Shown here: one piece after another, positions 1-11,844 of the stretch
Position numbering within the stretch: position 1 is the first letter of the stretch
How the letters are laid out: each line of letters opens with the position of its first letter
Source: Elmis aenea
Lineage: Eukaryota; Arthropoda; Insecta; Coleoptera; Elmidae
DNA: 64,000 bases
Assembly (NCBI GenBank): GCA_947652605.1
Contig: OX393581.1
Location: 44,229,924-44,293,923 of the forward strand
Reading direction: 5' to 3'
Notes under the pieces: model-generated
Seen by the model: the letters and a program-made list of their open reading frames with translations, nothing else
Told to the model about the DNA's origin: nothing
The model's database searches: none
Program-made: the position numbers and the translations under genes

Positions 1-45
1 ATATGAGAAGACACACTGGTGAAAAATCATATTGACGGTTGAAAG

Positions 46-261
46 CAGGGCCGATGAGAGGGTGGGGCAGGGGGGTCTCTGAGCCCCGGGCCCAGAGGTA
101 ATTTAAGGGCCCAGGACTCCACATACTTTTTTTAATTATGGTGTATTAAATGTTCATAATTCACAATTCGTTTTTTTTTAAATCTATTTTCAAATAATTT
201 ATTTACTTGGGGCCCATGTAAATTTTTTCCCCGGGCCCGGCGACATCTCTCGACGCCCCTG
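46..261. mobile_element. hAT-type MITE, 216 bp, 8-bp TSD
   Basis: Short non-autonomous DNA element. It starts CAGGGCCG and ends CGCCCCTG, and is flanked by identical 8-bp copies of GTTGAAAG at 38-45 and 262-269. CAGGG termini with 8-bp duplications are typical of hAT elements. The interior is GC-rich at both ends (GGGCCC runs) and AT-rich in the middle, with no coding capacity. Confidence 0.8.
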
Positions 262-359
262 GTTGAAAGGCAAAATGGGATAACCGACAATTTTTAAAGA
301 ATTGAGTAATATACACCGTTATGTAATCGCGTGATTTTTCTTCGTCAAATGGTCTAAGT

Positions 360-450
360 CAGTGATGGCGAACCTTTTTAACCCAGTGTGTCAAAAATGA
401 AAAATTCAAATGGTGCTGCTCAAGTGGCGTGTCACCCATATATTAATATT
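360..450 (+). mobile_element. hAT-like terminal fragment
   Basis: CAGTGATGGCGAACC at 360 is a typical hAT-type terminus. No matching inverted end was found before the MED17 start, so this is probably a one-ended remnant. The rest of the stretch to 1054 shows no gene, only AT-rich sequence that should contain the MED17 promoter. Confidence 0.4.
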
Positions 451-1054
451 TAACAATACAGTTGTCAAAAAAATACAACAATAAAAATAGTTTTCTAACT
501 ATAATCTCTTGGTCGAAATAATCAGACTTGAGAATAATCACAGATTTTCCAATTGGTACTGCTAGTTAGTTATATGACATAATGAATACCATTTATTAAT
601 ATTTGCTTAATTGATTCAATAGTAATAATGATAATGATGTTAATAATAGTAATAAATAAATGAACTGTTTTTTTATTCGGCCTTCTAAAAGTTCTACAAG
701 CTTTAAACTATCAATAATTTGGAAAACAATTTAGACACGACGTGTTTGAAATAAACAGTAACTATAGGAGCAGCAAAAAAAAAAAGTAAACATACAGTGT
801 TTAAATTATTGTAACCATTGCAAATATTTAAAAAACCCTTCATGCCAAATTGAAGATGCGCTGCGCTACCTGTCATTCAATAGCAAAAGTAGTAGCACCG
901 CTAGTCGATACAAAAAAGAGCTACGTAGAAAAACTCCAAATGTAAAATTACTGAATGCTTTACAGTCATCTGTTAGTGAGTTTGCCAAACTATTTGTACT
1001 AAGTAGAAATCGTCATTTAATAACATCATCTTTATAACCAATTTAAAGACAAAA

Positions 1055-1075
1055 ATGTCAAAAAGTAACATGTAG
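1055..1075 (+). promoter_or_regulatory. possible uORF in MED17 5' leader
   Basis: A six-codon reading frame (ATG at 1055, TAG at 1073-1075) lies 30 bp upstream of the MED17 start codon, with A at -3. If the transcript begins upstream of 1055, this would be a uORF that could dampen MED17 translation. The transcription start is not visible, so this is inference only. Confidence 0.25.
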
Positions 1076-1105
1076 GCAAATTAAAAAATAGTGTTTTGAT
1101 TCAAA

Positions 1106-4100
1106 ATGTCTTACAACGCTAGTGCCGTAAATATTTCTGTTGAAGCTCCAATAGAAAATCAGATTCAAGAAATAACTTATGATGGTCAAGAAATATATCA
1201 AGCGTAAGTTTTTATTAGAAAACGCCGCCGGTTTCATCACATAATACTCTCAATTTGTATTTTAGACCTCTTACATTATCAGAACACTTGGCTAAATATG
1301 CCCAAAAAATCGACTTCAGCAAAACTGTTGATGTAGAAGTTAAAAAAGAAGTTGGAGATGTAATAGAAGACAGTAAATCAGATTCGGATAGTAAAGATGC
1401 ATTTCAGTCTTCCCTCTGGCCGTGGGATTCGGTTCGAGGTAAATTACGTAACGCATTTCAAGAAGTATGTGTCTTAGCAGACGTCCTAGCAATTGCAAAA
1501 GAAAAACGGTACATGGTGCTCGATCCAGTTCAGCAAGAACCTTTGGAAACTAAACAAATGGTGCAAATATATGCTCGTAAAAAGGCTCTCGCTGGCGCTG
1601 CTGGGGTGCTGTTATCAGGTGCTGATAGATTGAAAAATTCCCAAAATGAACTGGCTCGAACTAGAGTAACACCAGATTTCCATATTGAACTTTTAAGGCT
1701 AAGACAAAACTGGAGGTTGAAGAAAGTATCAAATTCGATTATAGGTGATCTCAGCTACCGTACTGCTGGCTCTAAATATGCCCAGAGTGGTATGTTTGAA
1801 GTGACAAAAGCCGAAGATGATGAAAAACCCAGCAGTCCACCGACTAGTCCTGCCCCTGGTACTCCCCCAACACCAAAAAGTAACTCTTCTCTTAGAGTAA
1901 CTGTACCCTCTGAGTTACAGGGTGTTGCTTATATAAAAGTGCTGTGCCAGAAAGGTAAAAACTGAGTAATTGTAATAATTTAAGTTGTGTATATAATTAT
2001 TTATAGATCAAGAAGACTTATGTAGTGCCAACATTAATCTTTTGGGTTCTGGTCCACCGAGTACCAATCCTGATGTTCCGTGGCAGCAAAAGTTGGAAGC
2101 AGCACAAAATGTTTTGTTTTGTAAAGAGCTTTTTAATCAACTTGCCAAAGAAGCAGTTCAGTTACAGGCACCCATACCTCATATGGTTGTTGGAAATCAA
2201 ATAATGGCGACGGTAAGATCTAAATCATAGTTACAGTGTTTTAGTGCTTTTATTGATATTTTGTATTGTAAAATATTTAATTATCTGCAATTTCTTAATT
2301 TTTAAATGAAAAAAATTACTCAAACTTTGCCTCATTTTGTAATAAAAAAGAAAATTTTCTCTCTTAAAACAAAAAGTTATAAGGCTAGATAGTTCTTACT
2401 GGTACACTCTATACAAGATTTTTCACTTTTCGATGTGGCACTACTGTTATCTACGTAAATAATGAAAATACAAGGTTGGTTTAGTGGGACAAAATTTAGC
2501 TATTTACTAGTGTATTTTAATTTAAAAATTCCATGGCTTGCGTGATTAAACAAAACAAAACAAAAATTGACCAACATTTTTTAACTCAAATATTTCGGCT
2601 ATTATTGCTAATACACAAAAATGTCTATGAAAAGAATTTTTCTACATTTTTTTGCTGTAAAAACGTGATAGTCAGATTCTTATTAATGCATTACCTTTGT
2701 GAAATATTTAATGAAACTATTTTTTTTTAAGGGAGATCTTGATAGGTTAGGTTGTGCTTATACAAAGTTTTTTTTTTTTACAATCAATGATAATAATATT
2801 TACCATGTTTTTTGTTTTACAAAAATAAGCAAAATAACTAAAATATTTCAAAATCTAAGATAAAAATCCAAGTTGCCTTGAAAAAACAATAAAAGACTTC
2901 CATTGTTTTATTTCGACCATTGCTAGTCCATCCTGCCACTCTTTAAAAGATGACATTAAAGCAAATACAATGAGAAATTAAAATACTCATAGTAATTGTT
3001 AATATAAGAATATATTTTATACCTCTTAGTAAGATAATAGCAAAAATGGTTTTTAAACATTTACATAAGTTGATTTACATTATTTCTAGTTAACACAGAT
3101 ATTTTTATAATGAAAAAATTTACAACTTCAATAGATTAGGAAATTTAAAATAAGTTTCATCAACGGTGTTCAACCTACAATTCACCATTTTTAATGCAAA
3201 GGCGACATTTAGATAACATTTATGTGCTACATTTTGACAAAAGCACTGACGTAACATCTCTAAGTGCTCCTTTTATTCTGTCTTGCAGTTCTGGGATGTT
3301 TTGAGGCACCTTATTAATATTAATGTAAAAATTTTAATTTCGCATTACCTTTGTTTTAATGTCACCATTTAAAGAGTGACAGAATAGATTAGCAAGGGTC
3401 GAAATAAACAATGGAAGTCGGTTAATTGTTTTTTCCATGGCAACGTTGATTTTTATGTTAGATTTCGCAGTATTTTAGTTATTTCGCTTATTTTTGGAAA
3501 TAAACGTATCAGATATTATATTTATATTTAAACAACCCTGTATAATCATTATTTACGGAGATAGGAACACCAACAGTACTTTATGGAAAAGTGAAACAAC
3601 CTGTACAGGGTGGTCCAAATTCAATGGGATTACATGGGTATCTCGGTTAATATTTAAGATACAGAAACGATTAACTTACCAAAAATGTGCAGTTTTTTGA
3701 GACAAACTCAGAACCGTTTTCAAAAATATTCCATCATTTCCGGTTTTCGAGTTATTGAATAAAAAGTGTTTTTTTGTCATAATAATAATGTGTCATATCT
3801 CTGTTATTGTTGTAAATATCGAAAATATTTATAAAGATTATTGTTATATAATTATATCTTTAATTTATTTATACTAAAAAAAAATATTTTACGCTGGCTG
3901 TTAAAAAACTTACCTTTTTTTAAATGGGAACGATAGTTGGCTATGACCTATTTAAATTCCTTATTTTCTTCTCATTCCTAATATATAAGGGTCGATGTAT
4001 TTATTTTTAATAATACGCAAGTTATGAAGGTTTTTTAGTTTTTTTTTTTCTAAAAACAGTAGGCTGTGAAAACAAAAAACAAAAAAAAACAAGTTGTTAA

Positions 4101-5791
4101 ACCTTATAAAACTAATGTGGTACAAGTTACCAAGGTTTTTTAATTTGTTGTTGAGATAAACATTGTAAATATTTGAACATAAGATAACAACATAATCGGA
4201 ATCAGCAGTAGGTAATGTAGTATATTGCTGTTTATCTTCTGTTCAAAAATTTTTGATGTTTATGTCAACAACAAATTTAAAAACCTTGGTAACTTGTACC
4301 ACATGAGTTTTATAAGGTTTTACACCTTGTTTTTTTTTTTTTTTTACAGCCTATGATTTTTTTAGAAAAAAAAACTAAAAAACCTTCATAACTTGCATAT
4401 CATTAAAAATAAATACATCAACCCTTATATATTTGGAATAAGAAAAAAATAAGGAATTTAAACAGGTCATAGCCAACTATCGTTCCCATTTAAAAAAAGG
4501 TAATTTGTGTAATAACTTTTTAACGGCGAGCATAAATTATTTTTTTTTTCTTTTGTATAATCATTTTAAACATAAAAATATCTAAAAATAATCTCTATGA
4601 ATATTTTCGATATTTACAACAATAACGGAGATATGACACATTATTATTATGACAAAAAAACACCTTTTATTCAATAACTCGAAAACCGGAAATGATAGAA
4701 TATTTTTGAAAACTGTTCTGAGTTTGTCTCAAAAAACTGCACATTTTTGGTCCCTTAACCGTTTCTCTATCTTAAATATTAACCGAGATACCCATGCAAT
4801 CCCATCGAATTTGGACCACCCGTATATGAACTCTAAAATTATGTTACAGATTCTGCCTGGGATTCAGTTAGTTATTGGACTTTGCCATTCCTCGAGCAGC
4901 GATAAGAAACCCCAACAAACAACCCCACCACCTCCCAAAAGCGACCACGACCACGTTTTAGAACATTCTCTTCATCAACTTCTCCGTGAAGTGCATCACA
5001 AAAATACACATCACCCATTTCCCCATCCATCATCGGCACCATTAGGACCATCTAAAAAACGTTACCTTGCTGGCCCATTGGCCTCCGACAGACACGAACT
5101 ATTAGAAATGACACAGTCGGAAACATTATTAGAACAAATTATTAAACAGGCACAACATTTCTTTATGCGAATGCGAACGGAGTACATATTAGATACGATC
5201 GCTAAAGAAGTCAAAGACCCCCTGATAAGTTCACACTGGAACACTTTAAACAGCCCTACACAGTCTTGCGTTAAAATTAATATATCAACGCATGGCTACG
5301 ATGCTGTATGCCGTACCCCGTTAATTATCCACGTGGGCGAGAAAAGCTTAAAATGTATCGGCCGTGATGGCAAAGTTATGCATATGAGTTACGAACCTCA
5401 AGAATTAAGAGATCTGATTTTCTGTCATATATCTCAACATCAAATATTGGCTGTGCAAGCCTTAGCAAAGACGATGGGATGGCAGTTCCTCGGTAACTCC
5501 AACCACTTGGGTCTAGGTTCTGTTGAACCACTGGGAAATGCTAGTTCTTGTCTCTTGGCATCACCCAACGGTGATAGACTTGTTGCTGTACGGTGCGAAC
5601 CTCAGTCGGTTGTGCAAGTCTCCGTTGCCCATTCACCCAGGACTGATTTCTTTCCCAGCCGATTGGTTACAGAGCGAAAATGGGAACATTTAGGGGGACA
5701 GTTTAGAGATGTACGACTGGAAAAAATGGAGGGCAGAAATTTTTTGCATAAAATGGAACTGCTAATGGCTAGCTTAACTAGTAACTCATAG
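1106..5791 (+). CDS. MED17: Mediator complex subunit 17 (four coding exons)
   Basis: Head-module subunit of the Mediator coactivator that links transcription factors to RNA polymerase II in the nucleus. Coding exons are 1106-1203, 1266-1954, 2007-2212 and 4850-5791, all with GT-AG borders; joined they give 644 residues, close to insect MED17 (~640). Recognised segments in order: NISVE and ENQI near the start, SEHLAKYAQKIDFSK, an SLWPWDSVR block, the highly conserved FHIELLRLRQNWRLKKVSN (about 150-170), SYRTAGSK, HDHVLEHSLHQLLREVHHKN in the last exon, SHHPFPH-type histidines, EPLGNASSCLLASPNGDR and a C-terminal MELLMASLTSNS. The start codon has AAAA in front and matches the insect N-terminus. 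The Pro/Ser-rich stretch near residues 209-228 is a linker. Two foldback repeats fill the third intron. Confidence 0.97.
2400..3606. repeat. foldback repeat A in MED17 intron 3
   Basis: Long imperfect inverted repeat of ~1.2 kb. Left-arm sequence near 2430-2475 (TTTCACTTTTC, then TACGTAAATAATGA) returns reverse-complemented near 3545-3600. An inner, better-preserved pair lies at about 2827-2960 and 3370-3497. No coding capacity. It abuts repeat B at ~3604, where a shared TACAGGGTGG terminus is seen. Confidence 0.7.
3604..4824. repeat. foldback repeat B in MED17 intron 3
   Basis: Inverted repeat of ~1.22 kb. It starts TACAGGGTGGTCC at 3604 and ends GGACCACCCGTA at 4824, with arms matching over several hundred bases (for example ATGGGTATCTCGGTTAATA at 3634 against its complement near 4772). 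The arms run into the centre, giving one very large potential hairpin. Its right end is only 25 bp from the 3' splice site of the last MED17 exon. The same family recurs at 63182-64000, and related families at 6180, 52606, 53203 and 54851. Confidence 0.85.
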
Positions 5792-5852
5792 AAATAAGCC
5801 CTAGTGTACATTTTATTTTATTTAAAGAACAAAACCAGCAAAGTGTGATATC

Positions 5853-5858
5853 AATAAA
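5853..5858 (+). promoter_or_regulatory. MED17 polyadenylation signal
   Basis: AATAAA, 62 bp after the MED17 stop codon and the first canonical signal downstream. Confidence 0.6.
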
Positions 5859-6179
5859 ATGAATTACTTTTTGCATGCAGAAATGTAAGTTTAATTTTAA
5901 AGTCTGTTTTTCACTATACTATTTTTTCGTTTAAGAAAATCGTATACGATTTTTAATACAAAAATTTCGTTCAAGAATTTAGCATGGAAAATATGAACCA
6001 TTTACATTGTACTATTTTTTGGTACGAAAACTCCAATATATTTTGATTACTTTTTAGTAACTTTTATTATATTTTGTTGGCAACTTGAGTAACCATGTCA
6101 AATGTGTCAAATGTTTATTTGTATATGGGTGCTTTTAGAATGTTTTAGAACCAGGTATCCGATTTTCATAACAATGACA

Positions 6180-6530
6180 AAAAAATAAGGAATTTAAATA
6201 AGTCATAGCCAACTATGGGTTCCATTTAAAAAAATACAACTTTGTCACAACTCGAATTTCGGATTTTTTTTGAAAAATTGACTACGCCACTGCATTCCTA
6301 TCAAAAAAGAACGTCAAAATTATTTTTGTTTATTTTCATAACCAAGCGAGATATAGTCATAAAACGAAAAGTCGAAAAATCGAGTTATCGGCGATAACTC
6401 GAAAACAAAAGACGATAACCAATTTTAGTTTTCACCATTAACTTTTTCTCGAAAAAAGAGATCGAGAATTTGATACTTCTTATAGTTACAGAGATTTCCC
6501 ATTAAAACATCGAAATTTGCCCACCCTGTA
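6180..6530 (-). repeat. single arm of a CAGGGTGGGC foldback family
   Basis: One arm only. It ends ATCGAAATTTGCCCACCCTGT and matches, in reverse orientation, 52606-52945. Shared landmarks are the CATAGCCAACTATGG block, a TCGAGTTATCGGCGATAACTCG hairpin core and GCCACTGCATT. No coding capacity. It is nested in the 5901-7608 element. Confidence 0.75.
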
Positions 6531-6535
6531 CATAT

Positions 6536-7091
6536 GTTTTTTCTACCATGAAATATGTCAGACTCGCGATTGTCAATTTTTTTTTTTGACAAATGATTGT
6601 ATACATTTTTTTATTGGCTCTGATAAAAAATTATATCCTAAATTCGATAGTACATTTAAAAAAATAAGCATACACAGAAAACTGTTTGAGAAAAATAAGT
6701 TTTATAGTTATTTATTCTTTTTTACAAAATCGTATTTAACTAAACGAAACACAATCGCTGTAGTAATTGACAATTTTATTATTTTCTGACGAAAAACTGT
6801 TCTTTAGTTGAGCATTTAATTGAAAATGGAACTTCTGCCAATTTGCTTCTGTTGGTGTGTAGGTATTTAAGGCGATCGCGTTTTGTTTAGTTAAACACGA
6901 TTTTGTGAAAAATGATAAATAACTTCTAAACTTGTTTTTCTCAAAAATTTTCCTATCTACGGTTATTTTTTTAATGCACTATCGGATTTAGAATTCAATT
7001 CTCTATCAGAATCAATAAAAGCAAGTATACTATGTTTCTCATAAAAAAAAGTTGACAATCGCCAGTCTGACATATTTCACGGTAGAAAAAA
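6536..7091. repeat. palindromic repeat nested in 5901-7608
   Basis: Left arm TTTTTTCTACCATGAAATAT / GTCAGACT... at 6538 pairs with the arm around 7050-7090 (CAGTCTGACATATTTCACGG). Internal blocks also pair, for example GTATTTAACTAAACGAAACA near 6733 against its complement near 6880. A further CACCCTGTACA end lies at about 7205. Reading frames inside it are palindrome artefacts. Confidence 0.7.
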
Positions 7092-7886
7092 CATTTGAAC
7101 ATCTTTCGATTGAGAATTTTTCTCGATTTACAAAAATACAAGGTTTATAGGGGTCTCCTCTTAAAATAACAAAGTTATAAGGGTACTACAGTCAAACTGA
7201 ATCACCCTGTACATTGTTATTTTAATAATATATTGGTTATGATCTTTAATCTTTAGTTATTTTGAAAAAGTGTCCTACTTTGGCAGCGAATTCTGGTCAC
7301 CCTATTGCACATAATTACAAATGAATAGAAAACTACTACTTATGGCTGCAGTACCATTAATAATGTTATTAAACAATCGATAACGAACTGATTTTTATTT
7401 CAGTTAACTTAACCCACAAATGACATGCGGTCAGATACAATTACAGTAAAATATGCATGAGCGCATACTAAATATTGGATGGAGTTTAGGACAGGTTCTA
7501 ATTTCATACGATTTTTTCGTTCAAGATTTTTAATTTTTGATTGACACCGTACTAGAAAATCGTATACGATTTTCTTAAACGAAAAAATAGTATAGTATAA
7601 AACAGACTTAAGGCCCAAATCGAATTCGTGGTGTCTCGTAGCTTGTCTAGTAAATTTATTTTTGAATGTTACTTTATTTTTTAAATAAGTGTACAGTATT
7701 ACCACATATATCATTTGTACTATACATACTTAGTTAATACTATTTTATTTTAATGCCGTAAAAATAAATACTTTTTGATTAAAATTTGTTTTTGTTTTTG
7801 AAATGTGGAGATATAGGACTCAAACTAAAAGTTACGTTTAGATTAGGGCTTCTCAAATAAAACTTTCTTCATGCTGTGATGTCTTA

Positions 7887-8359
7887 AGCCCATGTGACAC
7901 GGTATAAATTTCTGTATAGAAATCAATACAGAATATCTTGTATTGTTTTTCTTGTACAGATTTCAATACAGAATTCCAAGCGTTTGAAACTGTGTGACAC
8001 GGAGACAATTTTATGTACAATTTACTACCCATGCACATGCGCCTAAACAGTATAAACACAGATATGCACTCCCTCTAAAACAAGGTATTTATCCCTTGTA
8101 ATTGCCATTTTAAACAATAACAACATCCTACTTCACGAACTGAATGCGCATCTGTAGCACGCCGTTTCTTTTCAAAACTTGCATGGAAATACAGCTATTC
8201 CTATAGTATTTTCTGTACAAGAAACTGCATGGAACGCTTGTACATGCAAGAAACTATACAGAATTTTGTACGAGAAACCTGTATGACACGATATAAGATT
8301 TTCTGTGTAGTATTTGGTACAGATTTCTATACAGAAATTTATACCGTGTCACACGGGCT
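7887..8359. mobile_element. palindromic MITE, Harbinger-like, 473 bp
   Basis: Inverted repeats AGCCCATGTGACACGGTATA... and ...TATACCGTGTCACACGGGCT run inward over more than 60 bp (TTTCTGTATAGAAATC on both sides). The left flank is TTA; the right flank is TCA, a possible decayed TTA duplication. The centre carries several short repeats built on ACAGAAT and TGTACAAG. No ORF. Confidence 0.7.
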
Positions 8360-8362
8360 TCA

Positions 8363-9340
8363 GGAAATTTTACTGATTTCCTAGATCCGAGGATTGCTTG
8401 TACAAATTAGAAAAAATCTAAAATGTATTCTTTTATATTAAAATTTTAAACAATTTACCAAAAAAAGGCCAGATCATTATACTTTAAATATAACTAAAAT
8501 AAAATTTCTTTTAAAAAATAAAGCCTTTTATTTAAAATTTCGAGATTCACAATCAAAAGTGATTGGTGGTTTTTAGTTAATCGATTAAATGCATAATGTA
8601 TAAGACTTTTTTCTCCAATTGCCTCGAATAAGTGCAATTATTGCTTTAAAAACAGATCTGAACACTGATCTTGAAAATAAGTTGTAGATTGTGAAGAATA
8701 AATTCAAAAACAATTAATTCTCCCTCGAATTTGTTTAAATTCTGATAATTTTGAATCTAATAAGAACATGGAGAAACCTGTAGAAGTGTAGAAGCTCTAG
8801 TTTTTCCACAATATTCACTAATGTGCTGTTTTAATCCAAGAACACAAAAGTGATTCTTATTTTTAAATTCGTGTTTAAACAGGTGCAATGTGAATGTGTG
8901 TACCTATAAATTAATAATAATAAAACTGAACTTTAAAATAAAATTTAAATAACTACTTTAGTCTCAACTTTATTGTTACATGTAAATTAAATTGCGCGCC
9001 ATTACCAACTGGAAATTAAAGCAAAAATATTTAGTGGCGGTAGAATGCGCTAGAACAGTAATGTGCAGTATCACACTTCTGTAATTTTAAGTTTTATAAA
9101 CGTTCGTTTAGAAGTGGTTTTATTTGTAGTTATAATGAAATGAAGTAAATCGGGAATTAAAATAACATGTTGTTAGTGAATAATACTGCTGCGTGAGTCG
9201 TGGTTATAACGATTGACCTGTGTAAATCCTAAATTTTCCTTAATTTATATCAGATGGTAACTTTTTCATTATGCGTCGCTGATTAAAATTTGTGAGTACG
9301 GTCCTATTTATGGTCCTATTGTGCTAATACAAAATTTGAA
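8363..9340. other. intergenic, no feature seen
   Basis: AT-rich sequence between the MITE and the Rsf1 promoter region. I saw no exon, RNA gene or clear repeat. Confidence 0.5.
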
Positions 9341-9342
9341 AG

Positions 9343-9560
9343 CTTTGCGCATGTTGTTTTGCGCGCGCGCAAAGGAAATGACGTCAGGAGGCTGTTCCTC
9401 TTTCCGTTTCCAACCATTTTATTGACGTAGCGTTTGGCGTCCGTAACGCTTATCAGTTTTGTCAGTTTGTTAATAAGTTGCCAAACCAATTTACTTCGAT
9501 CGTCTGCGCTTCGAATTTGGGTAACTAATTGTAAAACTAGCAAATCGTCGCAATCTGCGT
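9343..9560 (+). promoter_or_regulatory. candidate promoter of Rsf1-like gene
   Basis: A GC- and CpG-rich island in AT-rich surroundings. It holds an alternating GCGCGCGCGC run (9361-9370), a perfect cAMP-response element TGACGTCA (9379-9386), a TGACGT half-like site (9423) and two initiator-like TCAGTT motifs at 9453 and 9462. It lies ~430 bp before the Rsf1 start codon. No TATA box is evident. The assignment rests on composition and motifs, not transcript data. Confidence 0.45.
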
Positions 9561-9893
9561 CATTTTTATATTATTTCAATGTATAATCGCCGTTTTGGGT
9601 GCGAATATCGTCGATTTATGTGTGTACTGTACCAAGCTATGCTTTCTACGACATTTTGTTTATAATCGATATTGGGCAACAAAACGTCGTACCTATTTAA
9701 AAAATTTAATTCATCGCTAGCGCTTATTACGATGTTGCATGATACCTATATTATCCAAATGCATTACACACATGCGTTCAAAGTCACTACTTATTTATAT
9801 AAAAGTCGCATAAAAATACGAATTCGCCCAAACGACTGATAACTTTCAACTTTTACTACGCATGCAATGATACATTCCACAGAACGAATCAAC

Positions 9894-10481
9894 ATGAGCA
9901 ACGACTCGAGCGATGGAGGCACACGCGTTTACGTAGGGGGGCTCAGCGAGGGTGTGAAGAAGGAAGACCTGGAGTCAGAGTTTGAGAAGTTCGGGAAACT
10001 TAATTCCGTGTGGGTCGCTTTCAACCCACCAGGCTTCGCTTTCATTGAATTTTGCAATCAAGTTGATGCCGAAACTGCTTGCGATAATCTAAATGGTACC
10101 GATCTTATGGGTTCAAAGATTCGTGTAGAAATTGCACGAGGAAAAGGACGTCGGGGTGGTTTCCGAGGAGGTCGTGGTGGCCGAGGCAGTGGAGGCGGTT
10201 TTTCAAGACGTGGAAGTTCTTATGGAAGCGATAGAGGATACAGAGGCCGAGGTGGTGGTGGTGGAGGTCGCGGGCCTCCTCGCTACGACAGTTATGGCAG
10301 CGGGGGTGGAGGAGGTGGCCGCCGTGGTGGTGGTGGAGGAGGTAGCTTCGGCCGGGACAGAGAGAGCTATGGAGGAGGTGGTGGTCGAGGCCGCAGCAGT
10401 TATGGTAGCCAGGGGCGAGGAAGCTACGGTGGCGGTTCCAGATACAGGTCACGTTCACCAGTGCAGAGGCAAAGCTATTAG
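9894..10481 (+). CDS. Rsf1: Rsf1-like RRM/RGG splicing repressor
   Basis: Nuclear RNA-binding protein of the SR-antagonist type. Insect Rsf1 (repressor splicing factor 1) binds RNA and counteracts SR proteins in splice-site choice. One intronless frame of 195 residues: an N-terminal RRM (about 10-82) with RNP2 VYVGGL (12-17) and RNP1 PGFAFIEF (46-53), the hallmark block KLNSVWVAFNPPGFAF, then a Gly/Arg/Ser tail of ~100 residues with many RGG and GGGGG runs, and a C-terminal RYRSRSP. The RRM followed by a glycine-rich rather than RS-rich tail separates it from Rbp1/SRSF3. An in-frame ATG at 9867 would add nine residues. I prefer 9894 (AACATGA, A at -3) because insect homologs begin a few residues before TRVYVG. 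The frame is closed upstream by TAA at 9840. Confidence 0.9.
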   Translation: MSNDSSDGGTRVYVGGLSEGVKKEDLESEFEKFGKLNSVWVAFNPPGFAFIEFCNQVDAETACDNLNGTDLMGSKIRVEIARGKGRRGGFRGGRGGRGSGGGFSRRGSSYGSDRGYRGRGGGGGGRGPPRYDSYGSGGGGGGRRGGGGGGSFGRDRESYGGGGGRGRSSYGSQGRGSYGGGSRYRSRSPVQRQSY

Positions 10482-10705
10482 ATATTTAAGAGCAACTTCT
10501 TGTAAAACATGTTTTTTTTAGAATTTAAGTACAGTATTAACGATTTTATAAGTTCAAATAACATTGGAAAGAACAAAGACTATTTTTATTTATCGACAGT
10601 GATATATGTATAAATTTGACTAGCAGATCTGAATGAATAGAATTTTTAAATATGCATTATCCTTTATAGAACGTGTATGTTTGTAACAAACTATCTTAAT
10701 AGTCA

Positions 10706-10741
10706 AATAAATAGTTGTATTCCTTTGAGTGTTTTAATAAA
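10706..10741 (+). promoter_or_regulatory. Rsf1-like gene polyadenylation signals
   Basis: Two AATAAA hexamers, at 10706-10711 and 10736-10741, about 230-260 bp after the stop codon. Confidence 0.55.
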
Positions 10742-11844
10742 GTAGTATTATAACAGTCTTAAAAACATTTGTCAACCTTAACCAGTTCAGAATTATGTTT
10801 CACAACAGATTAATTTGATTTTAATTTCACCTGATTACATGGCATAAAAATAACATTCAAATAAAATTTAATTTTTAAAAGAATCAAGTTCCAATATTAA
10901 ATATTGATAGTTCTATGCTAAAAATGAGAATTTATTTAGCTTTATTTTTGTTTGTAACAGTCTTGAGCAACTTTAATCGGAACAACTAAATTGATAAAGT
11001 TTGAGATAACCATTTTAAAAATAAAATTGTACTTTACTCTCTCGGAGGTCAACTGATTGTGAGATTGGTATGATATTGGAATAAACGAAAACATCGAATG
11101 ATTAGAAAATGCTCAGAAGTCGATAAAAGAGAAAAAAGCGATTTTTTGACATTCATTTTGGTTATAGTGAAAAATTTGCATCGATTTCTTAATATGTATA
11201 GGCTGAAAGAAACTATAAGTTGAAGATCTGAGACTAATTTATACAAATTGAAAAATACTCATTTATAAGTTCTAATTTATCTGTATTTAGTCATTTAAAT
11301 TTATAAGACTAATTTTTACCACTTAAAAGCAAATTTTTTAGTTCTGGGAATGCATTTGTGGACAATGCAGCTGACTAAACCTAGATTCTTGGAAATGAAA
11401 ATGTTTGTAATTAATTTACAAAAGCGTAGTGTAGTTTTATGAAATTAATTTTTTACTGAATGCATTAATAAAACCTTATATAAAATGGTATTTATTTAAC
11501 TTTTAACTATACATTTTCTAAAATGAATCAGAGGGAAAAAAGGACCAGTTTTTGCTATTTTTAAAACAAATGACGTGTAGGTGAAATGGGGTTTTAGTTC
11601 AATAAAAACCAGTTATGTTAAATATAAAGTGGAAATTTGCCAAATACTGAATCAGTGGTCAATTTTTTTTGGACCATTTACAAGTTCACAAAGCTACTTT
11701 GCGAACGTGATTAGTATTCAAAAGACAGGCGCATGTGTACAAAATTCTAAAACGTGAAGGTCAAGCGAGTTCCCTTCCTCAAGCCCCACTGCGCCCCATA
11801 GATAATTTGCCGGTGAGTAAAGAAAAAAAACTGGAAAGTGCATA
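10742..11844. other. intergenic, no feature seen before Prx5
   Basis: AT-rich, without exon-like or repeat signals I can support. The last ~100 bp (GC-richer, with CTGCGCCCC near 11790) is the likely Prx5 promoter and leader. Confidence 0.5.

Larger units (their letters stand above)
5901..7608. mobile_element. Harbinger-type non-autonomous element, TAA TSD
   Basis: Terminal inverted repeats of ~60 bp (AGTCTGTTTT... and ...AAAACAGACT), each containing AAAATCGTATACGATTTT, are flanked by TAA at 5898-5900 and 7609-7611. A 3-bp TWA duplication is typical of PIF/Harbinger. No transposase is left. The middle is occupied by CAGGGTG-terminus repeats (6180-6530, 6536-7091, and an end at about 7208), which are later insertions. 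Confidence 0.7.

Noticed and set aside
4649..4849. The open frame that continues into MED17 exon 4 could be an alternative MED17 start (ATG 4649).
   Set aside because: 4649-4824 lies in a foldback arm and translates to repeat sequence; MED17 homology begins exactly at the 4849 splice acceptor.
10105..10521. Long frames on both strands overlapping the Rsf1 gene.
   Set aside because: They are shadows of the GGN/CGN-rich RGG coding tract; only the RRM/RGG frame has homology.
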